A stretch of DNA of 64,000 bases from Tupaia tana (taxonomy: Eukaryota; Chordata; Mammalia; Scandentia; Tupaiidae): NCBI GenBank assembly GCA_026018925.1, contig JAKSZU010000032.1, forward strand, positions 1-64,000, read 5' to 3'. Below the pieces are notes generated by a model that was given only the letters and a program-made list of their open reading frames with translations, was not told where the DNA came from and did no database searches. The position numbers and the translations under genes were made by a program. Shown piece after piece: positions 42,051-55,660 of the stretch; the first letter of the stretch is position 1, and every line of letters begins with the position of its first letter.

Positions 42051-42557
42051 TGAACCGAAAACTAACAGTAGCCCTAAACTTACTCCCTCAAACTAAGTTC
42101 CATCCTAACCTAACCTGAAGCCTAAATCAAACCATACACCTAACCCTAACACTAGGCGGACACATTAAGCTCAACCCCACCCCTAACCTGACCCTCACGC
42201 TAACTCCAACCGTAACACTGAACCGAAAACTAACAGTAACCCTAAACTTACTCCCTCAAACTAAGTTCAAACCTAACCTAACCTGATGCCTAACTCAAAC
42301 CATAGACCTAACCCTAACCCTAGGCGGACATCTGAAGCTCAACCCCAAACCTAACCTGACCCTGACGCTATCTCCAACCGTAACACTGAACCGAAAACTA
42401 ACAGTAGCCCTAAACTTACTCCCTCAAACTAAGTTCAAACCTAACCTAACCTGAAGCCTAACTCAAACCATAGACCTAACCCTAACCCTAGGCGGACACC
42501 TTAAGCTCAACCCCAACCCTAACATGGCCCTGACGCTAACTCCAACCATAACAGTTA

Positions 42558-43748
42558 CCCGAAAATTAACAGTAGCCCTAAACTAACTCCCTCAACCTAA
42601 GTTCAAACCTAACCTAACCTGAAGCCTAACTCAAACCACAAACCTAACCCTAACCCTAGGCGGACACCTGAAGCTCAACCACAACCCTAACCTGACCCTG
42701 ACTCTTACTCCAACCGTAACACTGAACCGAAAACTAACAGTAGCCCTAAACTTACTCCCTCAAGCTAAGTTCAAACCTAACCTCACCTGAAGCCTAACTC
42801 AAACCACAGACCTAACCCTAAACCTAGGCGGACACCTTAAGTTCAACCCCAACCCTAACCGGACCCTGACGCTAGCTCCAACCATAACAGTTACCCGAAA
42901 ACTAACAGTAGCCCTAAACTTATTCCCTCAAACTAAGTTCAAACATAACCTAACCTGAAGCCTAAATCAAACCATACACCTAACCCTAACCCTAGGCGGA
43001 CACATGAAGCTCAACCCCAACCCTAACCTGACCCTGACGCTATCTCCAACCGTAACACTGAACCGAAAACTAACAATAGCCCTAAACTTACTCCCTCAAA
43101 CTAAGTTCAAATCTAAACTAACCTGAAGCCTAACTCAAACAATACACCTAACCCTAACCCTAGGCGGACACCTGAAACTCAACCCCAACCCTAACCTGAC
43201 CCTGACGCTATCTCCAACCGAAACACTGAACCGTAAACTAACAGTAGCCCTAAACTTACTCCCTCAAACTAAGTTCACACCTACCCTAACCTGAAGCCTA
43301 ACTCAAACCAGAGACCTAACCCTAACCCAAGGCGGACACCTTATGCTTAACCCCACCCTAACCTGACCCTGACGCTTACTCCAACCGTAAAAGTTAAACG
43401 AAAACTAACGGTAGCCCTAAATTTACTCCCTCAAGCTAAGTTCAAACCTAACCTAACCTGAAGCCTAACTCAAACCATAGACCTAACCCTAACCATAGGC
43501 GGACACCTAAAGCTCAACCCCAAACCTAACCTGGCACGTACGCTAACTCCAACAATAACAGTTACCCGAAAACTAACAGTCGCCCTAAACTTACTCCCTC
43601 AAACTAAGTTCTAACCTAACCTTACCTGAAGCGATAATCAAACCATACACCTAACTCTAACCCTAGGCGGACACCTTAAGCTCAACCCCAACCCTAACCT
43701 GACCCTCACGCTAACTCCAACCGTAACACTGAACCGAATACTAGCAGT
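42558..43748 (+). repeat. Seven-monomer block, second of the pair
   Basis: This is the partner of the block at about 36.2-37.4 kb, with the same ccggaccctgacgct, acataacctaacctg, aaatctaaactaacc and ggcacgtacgc markers in the same order. It carries its own single-base changes (for example ttattccctc, cacatgaagctcaac), so it is a diverged rather than a fresh copy. It is followed by monomers that match 37.6-38.1 kb at an offset one monomer shorter. Confidence 0.7.
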
Positions 43749-46700
43749 CGCCCTAAACTTTCTCCCTCAAACTAAGTTCAATCCTAACCTAACCTGAAGC
43801 CTAAATCAAACCATACACCTAACCCTAACCCTAGGCGGACACCTGAAGCTCAACCCCAACCCTAACCTGACCCTGATGCTATCTCCAACCGTAACACTGA
43901 ACCGAAAACTAACAATAGCCCTAAACTTACTCCCTCAATCTATGTTCAAATCTAAACTAACCTGAAGCCTAACTCAAACAATACACCTAACCCGAACCCT
44001 AGGCGGACACCTTAAGCTAAACCCCAACCCAAACCTGGGCCTGAGGCTAAAACCAACCGTAACACTGATCCGAAAACTAACAATAGCCTTAAACTTACTC
44101 CCTCAAACTAAGTTCCATCCTAACCTAACCTGAAGCCTAAATGAAACCATAGACCTAACCCTAACCCTAGGCGGACACCTTATGCTTAACCCCCACCCTA
44201 ATCTGACCCTGACGCTTACTCCAACCGTAACACTGAACCGAAAACAAACAGTAGCCCTAAACTTACTCCCTCAAACTAAGTTCAAACCTAACCTAACCTG
44301 AAGCCTAAATCAAACCATACACCTCACCCTAACCCTAGGCGGACACATGAAGCTCAACCCCAACCCTAACCGGACCCTGACTCTTACTCCAACCGTAACA
44401 CTGAACCGAAACTAACAGTAGCCCTAAACATACTCCCTCAAACTAAGTTCAATCCTCACCTAACCTGAAGCCTAACTGAAACCATAGACCTAACCCTAAC
44501 CCTAGGCGGACACCTTAAGCTCAACCACAACCCTAAAATAGCCGTGACGCTAACTCCAACCATAACAGTTACAGGAAAACTAACAGTAGACCTAAACTTA
44601 CTCCCTCAAACTAAGTTCAAACCTAACCTAACCTGAAGCCTAACTCAAACCACAGACCTAACCCTAACCCTAGGCGGACACCTTAAGTTCCACCACAACC
44701 CTAACCTGGCCCTGACGCTAACTCCAACCATAACAGTTACCCGAAAACTAACAGTCGCCCTAAACTTACTCCCTCAAACTAAGTTCAAACCTGACCTAAC
44801 CTGTAGCCTAACTCAAACCATACACCTAACCCTAACCCTAGGCGGACACCTGAAGCTCAACCCCAACCCTAACCTGACCCTGACGCTATCTCCAACCGTA
44901 ACACTGAACCGAAAACTAACAATAGCCCTAAATTTACTCCCTCAAACTAAGTTCAAATCTAAACTAACCTGAAGCCTAACTCAAAAAATACACCTAACCC
45001 TAACCCTAGGCGGACACCTGAAGCTCCACCCCAACCCTAACCTGACCCTGACGCTATCTCCAACCGTAACACAGAACCGAAATCTAACAGTAGCCCTAAA
45101 CTTACTCCCACAAATTAAGTTCACACCTAACCTAACCTGAAGCCTAACTCAAACCACAGACCTAACCCTATCCCTAGGCGGACACCTTATGCTTAACCCC
45201 ACCCTAACCTGACCCTTACGCTTACTCCAACCGTAACAGTTAAACGAAAACTAACAGTAGCCCTAAATTTACTCCCTCAAACTAAGTTCAAACCTAACCT
45301 AACCTGAAACCTAACTCAAACCATAGACCTAACCCTAACCCTAGGCGGACACCTGAGGCTCAAACCCAACCGTAACCTGACCCTGACGCTATCTCCAACC
45401 GTGACACTGAACCGAAAACTAACAGTAGCCCTAAACTTACTCCCTCAAACTAAGTTCAAACCTAACCTAACCTGAAGCCTAACTCAAACCACAAACCTAA
45501 CCCTAACCCTAGGCGGACACCAGAAGCTCAACTCCAACCCTAACCTGACCCTGACTCTTACTCCAACCGTAACACTGAACCGAAAACTAACAGTAGCCCT
45601 AACTTACTCCCTCAAGCTAAGTTCAAACCTAACCTCACCTGAAGCCTAACTCAAACCACAGACCTAACCCTAACCCTAGGCGGACACCTTAAGCTCAACC
45701 CAAATCCTAACCTGACCCTGACGCTAACTCCAACCATAACACTGAACCGAAAACTAACAGTAGCCCTAAACTTACTCCCTCAAACTAAGTTCAAACCTAA
45801 CCTAACCTGAAGCCTAACTCAAACCATAGACCTAACCCTAACCCTAGGCGGACACCTTAAGCTCAACCCCAACCCTAACCTGACCCTCACGCTATCTCCA
45901 ACCGTAATACTGAACCGAAAACTAACAGTAGCCCTAAACTTACTTCCTCAAACTAAGTTCAATCCTAACCTAACCTGAAGCCTCAATGAAACCATAGACC
46001 TAACACTAACCCTAGGCGGAAACCTTAAGCTTAACCCCAACCCTAACCTCACCCTCACGGTAACTCCAACCGTACCACTGAACCGAAAACTAAGAGTAAC
46101 CCTAAACTTACTCCCTCAAACGATGTTCAAACCTAACCTAACCTGAAGCCTAACTCAAACCATAGACCTAACCCTAACCCTAGGCGGACACTTGAAGCTA
46201 AACCCCAACCCTAACCTGACCCTGACGCTCTCTCCAACCGTAACACTGAACCGAAAACTAACAGTAGCCCTAAACTTACTCCTTCAAACTAAGTTCAAAC
46301 CTAACCTAACCTGAAGCCTAACTCAAACCATAGACCTAACCCTAACCCTAGACGGACACCTTAAACTCAACCCCAACCCTAACGTGGCCCTGACGCTAAC
46401 TCCAACCATAACACTGAACCGAAAACTAACAGTTGCCATAAACGTACTCCCCCAAGCTAAGTTCAAACCTAACCTCACCTGAGGCCTAACTCAAACAACA
46501 GACCTAACCCTAACCCTAGGCGGACACCTTAAACTCAACACCAACCCTAACCGGACCATGACGCTAACTCCAACCATAACAGTTACCCGAAAACTAACAG
46601 TAGCCCTAAACTTACTCCCTCAAACTAAGTTCAAACATAACCTAACCTGAAACGTATCTCAAACCATAGAACTAACCCTAACCCTAGGCGGACACCTGAA

Positions 46701-47400
46701 GCTAAACCCCAACCAAAACCTGACCCTGACGCTATCTCCAACCGTAACACTGAACCGAAAACAAACAGTAGCCCTAAACTTACTCCCTCAAGCTAAGTTC
46801 AAACCTAACCTAACCTGAAGCCTAACTCAAACCATAGATCTAACCCTAACCTTACGCGGACACCTGAAGCTCAACCCCAACCCTAACCTGACCCTGATTC
46901 TTACTCCAACTGTAACACTGAACCGAAAACTTACAGTAGCCCTAAACTTACTCCCTCAAACTAAGTTCAATCCTAACCTAACCTGAAGCCTAACTGAAAC
47001 CACAGACCTAACCCTAACCCTAGGCGGACACCTTAAGCTCAACCCCAACCCTAAAATGGCACTGACGCTAACTCCAACCATAACAGTTACCCGAAAACTA
47101 ACAGTAGACCAAAAATTACTCCCTCAAACTAAGTTCAAACCTAACCTAACCTGAAGCCTAAATCAAACCATACACCTAACCCTAACCCTAGGCGGACACC
47201 TTAAGCTCAACCCCAACCCTAAGCTGACCCTCACGCTAAATCCAACCGTAAAACTGAACCGAAAACTAACAGTAGCCCTAAACTTACTCCCTCAAACAAA
47301 GTTCAAATCTAAACTAACCTGAAGCCTAACTCAAACAATACACCTAACCCTAACCCTAGGCGGACACCTGAAGCTCCATCCCAACCCTAACCTGACCCTG
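43749..47400 (+). repeat. Shuffled monomer region
   Basis: Ordinary 168-bp monomers continue without a single dominant higher-order period. Local relatives are visible: the aagctccaccccaac and caaattaagttcacac monomers near 45.0-45.1 kb recur near 50.2-50.3 kb (offset 5,207 bp, 31 monomers less one base) and near 39.3-39.4 kb. The aaccaaaacctgaccc monomer at 46,711 recurs at 51,079 (offset 4,368 bp, exactly 26 monomers). There are no genes. Confidence 0.7.
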
Positions 47401-49850
47401 ACGCTAACTCCAACCGTAACACTGAACCGAAAACTAACAGTCGCCCTAAACTTACTCCCTCAAACTAAGTTCAAACCTAACCTAACCTGAAGCGTATCTC
47501 AAACCATAGACCTAACCCTAACCCTAGGCGGACACCTTAAGCTCAACCCCAACCCTAACCTGACCGTGACACTAACCCCAACCATAACAGTTACCCGAAA
47601 ACTAACAGTCGCCCTAAACTTACTCCCTCAAACTAAGTTCCATCCTAACCTAACCTGAAGCCTAAATGAAACCATAGACCTAACCCTAACCCTAGGCGGA
47701 CACCTTATGCTTAACCCCCACCCTAACATGACCCTGACGCTTACTCCAAACGTAACACTGAACCGAAAACAAACAGTAGCCCTAAACTTACTCCCTCAAA
47801 CTAAGTTCAAACCTAACCTAACCTGAAGCCTAAATCAAACCATACACCTAACCCTAACCCTAGGCGGACACCTGAAACTCAAACCCAACCCTAACCTGAC
47901 CCTGACTCTTACTCCAAACGTAACACTGAACCGAAAACTAACAGTAGGCCTAAACTTACTCCCTCAAACTAAGTTCAATCCTCACCTATCATGAAGCCTA
48001 ACTGAACCATAGACCTAACCCTAACCCTAGGCGGACACCTTATGCTTAACAGCCACCATAACCTGACCATGACGCTAACTCCAACCGTAACACTGAAACC
48101 GAAAACTAACAGTAGCCCTAAACTTACTCCCTCAAACTAACTTCAAACCTAATCTAACCTGAATCCTAACTGAAACCATAGACCTAACCCTAACCCTAGG
48201 CGGACACCTTAAGCTCAACCCCAACCCTAAAATGTCCCTGACGCTAACTCCAACCATAACAGACACCCGAAAACTAACAGTAGACCTAAACTTACTCCCT
48301 CAAACCAAGTTCAAACCTAACCTAACCTGAAGCCTAAATCAAACCATACACCTAACCCTCACCCTAGGCGGACACCTTAAGCTCAACCACAACCCTAACC
48401 TGACCCTCACGCTAAATCCAACCGTAACACTGAACCGACAACTAACAGTAGCCCTAAACTTACTCCCTCAAACTAAGTTCAAACCTAACCTAACCTGATG
48501 CCTAACTCAAACCACAGACAGAACCCTAACCCTAGGCGGACACCTGAAGCTCAACCCCAACCCTAACCTGACCCTGACGCTATCTCCAACCTTAACACTG
48601 AACCGAAAATTAACAGTAGCCCTAAACTTACTCCCTCAAACTAAGTTCAAACCTAACCTAACCTGAAGCCTAACTCAAACCATAGACCTAACCTAACCCT
48701 AGGCGGACACCTTAAGCTCAACCCCAACCCTAACATGGCCCTGACGCTAACTCCAACCATAACAGTTACCTGAAAACTAACAGTAGCCCTAAACATATTC
48801 CCTCAAACTAAGTTCAAAACTAACCTAACCTGAAGCTTAACTCAAACTACAAACCTAACCCTAACCCTAGGCGGACACCAGAAGCTCAACCCCAACCCTA
48901 ACCTGACCCTGACTCTTACTCCAACCGTAACACTGAACCGAAAACTAACAGTAGCCCTAAACTTATTCCCTCAAGCTAAGTTCAAACCTAACCTCACCTG
49001 AAGCCTAACTCAAACCACAGACCTAACCCAAACCCTAGGCGGACACCTTAAGCTCAACCCAAATCCTAACCTGACCCTGACGCTAACTCCAACCATAACA
49101 CTGAACCGAAAACTAACAGTAGCCCTAAACTTACTCCCTCAAACTAAGTTCAACCCTAACCTAACCTGAAGCCTAACTCAAACCATAGACCTAACCCTAA
49201 CCCTAGGCGGACACCTTAAGCTCAACCCCAACCCTAAAATGGCACTGACGCTAACTCCAACCATAACAGTTACCCGAAAACTACCAGTAGACCAAAAATT
49301 ACTCCCTCAAACTAAGTTCAAACCTAACCTAACCTGAAGCCTAAATCAAACCATACACCTAACCCTAACCCTAGGCGGACACCTTAAGCTCAACCCCAAA
49401 CCTAACCTGACCCTCACGCTAAATCCAACCGTAACACTGAACCGAAAACTAACAGTAGCCCTAAACTTACTCCCTCAAACTAAGTTCAAACCTAACCTAA
49501 CCTGAAGCCTAACTCAAACCATAGACCTAACCCTAACCCTAGGCGGACACCTGAAACTCAACCCCAACCCTAACCTGACCCTGACGCTATCTCCAACCGT
49601 AACACTGAACCGAAAACTAACAGTAGCCCTAAACTTACTCCCTCAAACTAAGTTAAAATCTAAACTAACCTGAAGCCTAACTCAAACAATACACCTAACC
49701 CTAACCCTAGGCGGACACACCTGAAGCTCCATCCCAACCCTAACCTGACCCTGACGCTATCTCCAACCGTAACACTGAACCGAAAACTAACAGTAGCCCT
49801 AAACTTACTCCCTCAAACTAAGTTCAAACCTAACCTAACCTGAAGCCTAA
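47400..49850 (+). repeat. Older relative of the 4,030-bp higher-order repeat
   Basis: Markers of the right-hand repeat first appear here in the same order. Examples are ctatcatgaagccta at 47,986 (partner 52,521, offset 4,535 bp), gacctaacctaaccc at 48,685 (partner 53,220, same offset), and ggcactgacgct at 49,241 (partner 53,440, offset 4,199 bp). The drop of 336 bp is exactly two monomers, carrying the caccagaagctcaac and aaatcctaacc variants, that are present here and absent from the 4,030-bp units. A 2-bp insertion (ggacacacctgaag near 49,716) is private to this copy. It is likely the pre-amplification form, or an early sister, of the repeat. Confidence 0.7.
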
Positions 49851-51630
49851 ATCAAACCATACACCTAACCCTAACCCTAGGCGGACACCTTAAGCTCAAC
49901 CCCAAACCTAACCTGACCCTCACGCTAAATCCAACCGTAACACTGAACCGAAAACTAACAGTAGCCCTAAACTTACTCCCTCAAACTAAGTTCAAACCTG
50001 ACGTAACCTGAAGCCTAACTCAAACCATACACCTAACCCTAACCCTAGGCGGACACCTGAAGCTCAACCCCAACCCTAACCTGACCCTGACGCTATCTCC
50101 AACCGTAACACTGAACCGAAAACTAACAATAGCCCTAAACTTACTCCCTCAAACTAAGTTCAAATCTAAACTAACCTGAAGCCTAACTCAAAAAATACAC
50201 CTAACCCTAACCCTAGGCGGACACCTGAAGCTCCACCCCAACCCTAACCTGACCCTGACGCTATCTCCAACCGTAACACTGAACCGAAAACTAACAGTAG
50301 CCCTAAACTTACTCCCACAAATTAAGTTCACACCTAACCTAACCTGAAGCCTAACTCAAACCACAGACCTAACCCTAAACCTAGGCGGACACCTTATGCT
50401 TAACCCAACCCTAACCTGACCCTTACGCTTACTCCAACCGTAACAGTTAAACGAAAACTAACAGTAGCCCTAAATTTATTCCCTCAAAATAAGTTCAAAC
50501 CTAACCTAACCTGAAGCGTATCTCAAACCATACACCTAACCCTAACCCTAGGCGGACACCTTAAGCTCAACCCCAAACCTAACCTGACCCTCACGCTAAA
50601 TCCAACCGTAACACTGAACCGAAAACTAACAGTAGCCCTAAACTTACTCCCTCAAACTAAGTTCAAACCTAACCTAACCTGAAACCTAACTCAAACCATA
50701 GACCTAACCCTAACCCTAGGCGGACACCTGGGGCTCAACCCCAACCCAAACCTGACCCTGACGCTATCTCCAACCGTGACACTGAACCGAAAACTAACAG
50801 TAGCCCTAAACTTACTCCCTCAAACTAAGTTCAAACCTAACCTAACCTGAAGCCTAACTCAAACCACAGACCTAACCCTAACCCTAGGCGGACACCTTAA
50901 ACTCCACCCCAACCCTAACCTGGCCCTGACGCTAACTCCAACCATAACAGTTACCCGAAAACTAACAGTCGCCCTAAACTTACTCCCTCAAACTAAGTTC
51001 AAACCTAACCTAACCTGAAGCGTATCTCAAACCATAGACCTAACCCTAACCCTAGGCGGACACCTGAAGCTAAACCCCAACCAAAACCTGACCCTGACGC
51101 TATCTCCAACCGTAACACTGAACCGAAACAAACAGTAGCCCTAAACTTACTCCCTCAAGCTAAGTTCAAACCTAACCTAATCTGAAGCCTAACTCAAACC
51201 ATAGACCTAACCCTAACCCTACGCGGACACTTGAAGCTCAACCCCAACCCTAACCTGACCCTGACTCTTACTCCAACTGTAACACTGAACCGCAAACTTA
51301 CAGTAGCCCTAAACTTACTCCCTCAAACTAAGTTCTATCCTAACCTAACCTGAAGCCTAACTGAAACCATAGACCTAACCCTAACCCTAGGCGGACACCT
51401 TAAGCTCAACCCCAACCCTAAAATGGCACTGACGCTAACTCCAACCATAACAGTTACCCGAAAACTAACAGTAGACCAAAAATTACTCCCTCAAACTAAG
51501 TTCAAACCTAACCTAACCTGAAGCCTAAATCAAACCATACACCTAACCCTAACCCTAGGCGGACACCTTAAGCTCAACCCCAACCCTAACCTGACCCTCA
51601 CGCTAAATCCAACCGTAACACTGAACCGAA
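49851..51630 (+). repeat. Transition monomers before the 4,030-bp repeat
   Basis: Ordinary monomers, partly matching 46.6-47.3 kb at an offset of about 4,367-4,368 bp (for example gaccaaaaattac at 51,474 and 47,107). The last base that distinguishes this stretch from the regular repeat is 51,630, A here against C at 55,660, 59,690 and 63,720. I therefore place the start of the homogenised repeat at 51,631. Confidence 0.75.
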
Positions 51631-54600
51631 AACTAACAGTAGCCCTAAACTTACTCCCTCAAACTAAGTTCAAACCTAACCTAACCTGAAGCCTAACTCA
51701 AACCATAGACCTAACCCTAACCCTAGGCGGACACCTGAAGCTCAACCCCAACCCTAACCTGACCCTGACGCTATCTCCAACCGTAACACTGAACCGAAAA
51801 CTAACAGTAGCCCTAAACTTACTCCCTCAAACTAAGTTCAAACCTAACCTAACCTGAAGCCTAACTCAAACCATAGACCAAACCCTAACCGTAGGCGGAC
51901 ACCTTAAGCTCCACCCCAACCCTAACCTGGCCCTGACGCTAACTCCAACCATAACAGTTACCCGAAAACTAACAGTCGCCCTAAACTTACTCCCTCAAAC
52001 TAAGTTCAAACCTAACCTAACCTGAAGCGTATCTCAAACCATAGACTTAACCCTAACCCTACGCGGACACCTTAAGCTCAACCCCAACCCTAACCTGACC
52101 GTGACACTAACCCCAACCATAACAGTTACCCGAAAACTAACAGTCGCCCTAAACTTACTCCCTCAAACTAAGTTCCATCCTAACCTAACCTGAAGCCTAA
52201 ATGAAACCATAGACCTAACCCTAACCCTAGGCGGACACCTTATGCTTAACCCCCACCCTAACATGACCCTGACGCTTACTCCAACCGTAACACTGAACCG
52301 AAAACAAACAGTAGCCCTAAACTTACTCCCTCAAACTAAGTTCAAACCTAACCTAACCTGGAGCCTAAATCAAACCATACACCTAACCCTAACCCTAGGC
52401 GGACACCTGAAGCTCAACCCCAACCCTAACCTGACCCTGACTCTTACTCCAAACGTAACACTGAACCGAAAACTAACAGTAGGCCTAAACTTACTCCCTC
52501 AAACTAAGTTCAATCCTCACCTATCATGAAGCCTAACTGAACCATAGACCTAACCCTAACCCTAGGCGGACACCTTATGATTAACAGCCACCATAACCTG
52601 ACCATGACGCTAACTCCAACCGTAACACTGAAACCGAAAACTAACAGTAGCCCTAAACTTACTCCCTCAAACTAACTTCAAACCTAATCTAACCTGAATC
52701 CTAACTGAAACCATAGACCTAACCCTAACCCTAGGCGGACACCTTAAGCTCAACCCCAACCCTAAAATGTCCCTGACGCTAACTACAACCATAACAGTTA
52801 CCCGTAAACTAACAGTAGACCTAAACTTACTCCCTCAAACTAAGTTCAAACCTAACCTAACCTGAAGCCTAAATCAAACCATACACCTAACCCTCACCCT
52901 AGGCGGACACCTTAAGCTCAACCACAACCCTAACCTGACCCTCACGCTAAATCCAACCGTAACACTGAACCGACAACTAACAGTAGCCCTAAACTTACTC
53001 CCTCAAACTAAGTTCAAACCTAACCTAACCTGATGCCTAACTCAAACCACAGAGAGAACCCTAACCCTAGGCGGACACCTGAAGCTCAACCCCAACCCTA
53101 ACCTGACCCTGACGCTATCTCCAACCGTAACACTGAACCGAAAACTAACAGTAGCCCTAAACTTACTCCCTCAAACTAAGTTCAAACCTAACCTAACCTG
53201 AAGCCTAACTCAAACCATAGACCTAACCTAACCCTAGGCGGACACCTTAAGCTCAACCCCAACCCTAACATGGCCCTGACGCTAACTCCAACCATAACAG
53301 TTACCCGAAAACTAACAGTAGCCCTAAACTTATTCCCTCAAACTAAGTTCAATCCTAACCTAACCTGAAGCCTAACTGAAACCATAGACCTAACCCTAAC
53401 CCTAGGCGGACACCTTAAGTTCAACCCCAACCCTAAAATGGCACTGACGCTAACTCCAACCATAACAGTTACCCGAAAACTACCAGTAGACCAAAAATTA
53501 CTCTTTCAAACTAAGTTCAAACCTAACCTAACCTGAAGCCTAAATCAAACCATACACCTAACCCTAACCCTAGGCGGACACCTTAAGCTCAACCCCAAAC
53601 CTAACCTGACCCTCACGCTAAATCCAACCGTAACACTGAACCGAAAAGTAACAGTAGCCCTAAACTTACTCCCTCAAACTAAGTTCAAACCTAACCTAAC
53701 CTGAAGCCTAACTCAAACCATAGACCTAACCCTAACCCTAGGCGGACACCTGAAGCTCAACCCCAACCCTAACCTGACCCTGACGCTATCTCCAACCGTA
53801 ACACTGAAGCGAAAACTAACAGTAGCCCTAAACTTACTCCCTCAAACTAAGTTCAAATCTAAACTAACCTGAAGCCTAACTCAAACAATACACCTAACAC
53901 TAACCCTAGGCGGACACCTGAAGCTCCATCCCAACCCTAACCTGACCCTGACGCTATCTCCAACCGTAACACTGAACCGAAAACTAACAGTAGCCCTAAA
54001 CTTACTCCCTCAAACTAAGTTCAAACCTAACCTAACCTGAAGCGTATCTCAAACCATAGACCTAACCCTAACCCTAGGCGGACACCTTAAGCTCAACCCC
54101 AACCCTAACCTGACCGTGACACTAACCCCAACCATAACAGTTACCCGAAAACTAACAGTCGCCCTAAACTTACTCCCTCAAACTAAGTTCCATCCTAACC
54201 TAACCTGAAGCCTAAATGAAACCATAGACCTAACACTAACCCTAGGCGGACACCTTATGCTTAACCCCCACCCTAACATGACCCTGACGCTTACTCCAAC
54301 CGTAACACTGAACCGAAAGCAAACAGTAGCCCTAAACTTACTCCCTCAAACTAAGTTAAAACCTAACCTAACCTGAAGCCTAAATCAAACCATACACCTA
54401 ACCCTAACCCTAGGCGGACACCTGAAGCTCAACCCCAACCCTAACCTGACCCTGACGCTATCTCCAACCGTAACACTGAACCGAAAACTAACAGTAGCCC
54501 TAAACTTACTCCCTCAAACTAAGTTCAATCCTCACCTATCATGAAGCCTAACTGAACCATAGACCTAACCCTAACCCTAGGCGGACACCTTATGCTTAAC

Positions 54601-55660
54601 AGCCACCATAACCTGACCATGACGCTTACTCCAACCGTAACACTGAACCGAAAACTAACAGTAGCCCTAAACTTACTCCCTCAAAGTAAGTTCAAACCTA
54701 ACCTAACCTGAAGCGTATCTCAAACCATAGACCTAACCCTAACCCTAGGCGGACACCTTAAGCTCAACCCCAACCCTAACCTGACCGTGACACTAACCCC
54801 AACCATAACAGTTACCCGAAAACTAACAGTCGCCCTAAACTTACTCCCTCAAACTAAGTTCCATCCTAACCTAACCTGAAGCCTAAATGAAACCATAGAC
54901 CTAACGCTAACCCTAGGCGGACACCTTATGTTTAACCCCCACCCTAACATGACCCTGACGCTTACTCCAACTGTAACACTGAACTGAAAGCAAACAGTAG
55001 CCCTAAACTTACTCCCTCAAACTAAGTTCAAACCTAACCTAACCTGAAGCCTAAATCAAACCATACACCTAACCCTAACCCTAGGCGGACACCTGAAGCT
55101 CAACCCCAACCCTAACCTGACCCTGACGCTATCTCCAACCGTAACACTGAACCGAAAACTAACAGTAGCCCTAAACTTACTCCCTCAAACTAAGTTCAAT
55201 CCTCACCTATCATGAAGCCTAACTGAACCATAGACCTAACCCTAACCATAGGCGGACACCTTATGATTAACATCCACCATAACCTGACCATGACGCTAAC
55301 TCCAACCGTAACACTGAAACCGAAAACTAACAGTAGCCCTAAACTTACTCCCTCAAACTAACTTCAAACCTAATCTAACCTGAATCCTAACTGAAACCAT
55401 AGACCTAACCCTAACCCTAGGCGGACACCTTAAGCTCAACCCCAACCCTAAAATGTCCCTGACGCTAACTCCAACCATAACAGTTACCCGAGAACTAACA
55501 GTAGACCTAAACTTACTCCCTCAAACTAAGTTCAAACCTAACCTAACCTGAAGCCTAAATCAAACCATACACCTAACCCTCACCCTAGGCGGACACCTTA
55601 AGCTCAACCACAACCCTAACCTGACCCTCACGCTAAATCCAACCGTAACACTGAACCGAC
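51631..55660 (+). repeat. 4,030-bp unit, copy 1
   Basis: This is the first unit of the 24-monomer repeat. Private differences from copies 2 and 3 include TGG instead of TGA at 52,359-52,361, which opens a chance reading frame, ctctttcaaac near 53,504, and a C-to-G change in aaaagtaacag near 53,647. No gene. Confidence 0.85.
54016..55320 (+). repeat. Nested 671-bp (4-monomer) direct duplication
   Basis: Inside each 4,030-bp unit, markers recur 671 bp apart: gcgtatctcaaac at 54,042 and 54,713, and ctatcatgaag at 54,536 and 55,207. That is four monomers less one base. The second copy departs from the first near 55,310-55,320, where it switches to the monomer with gaaaccgaaaac and aactaacttc seen also at about 52.6 kb. 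Equivalent duplications sit at about 58,046-59,350 and 62,076-63,380, so this exchange preceded the spread of the 4,030-bp unit. Confidence 0.8.

Noticed and set aside
52242-52529. 95-residue open frame on the + strand with a 56-residue repeat
   Set aside because: It is open only because TGA became TGG at 52,359-52,361 (Trp 40). The two later 4,030-bp copies keep TGA. The Leu-Thr and Pro-Asn dipeptides are translations of CTAACC and CCTAAC, and the 56-residue period is the 168-bp monomer.
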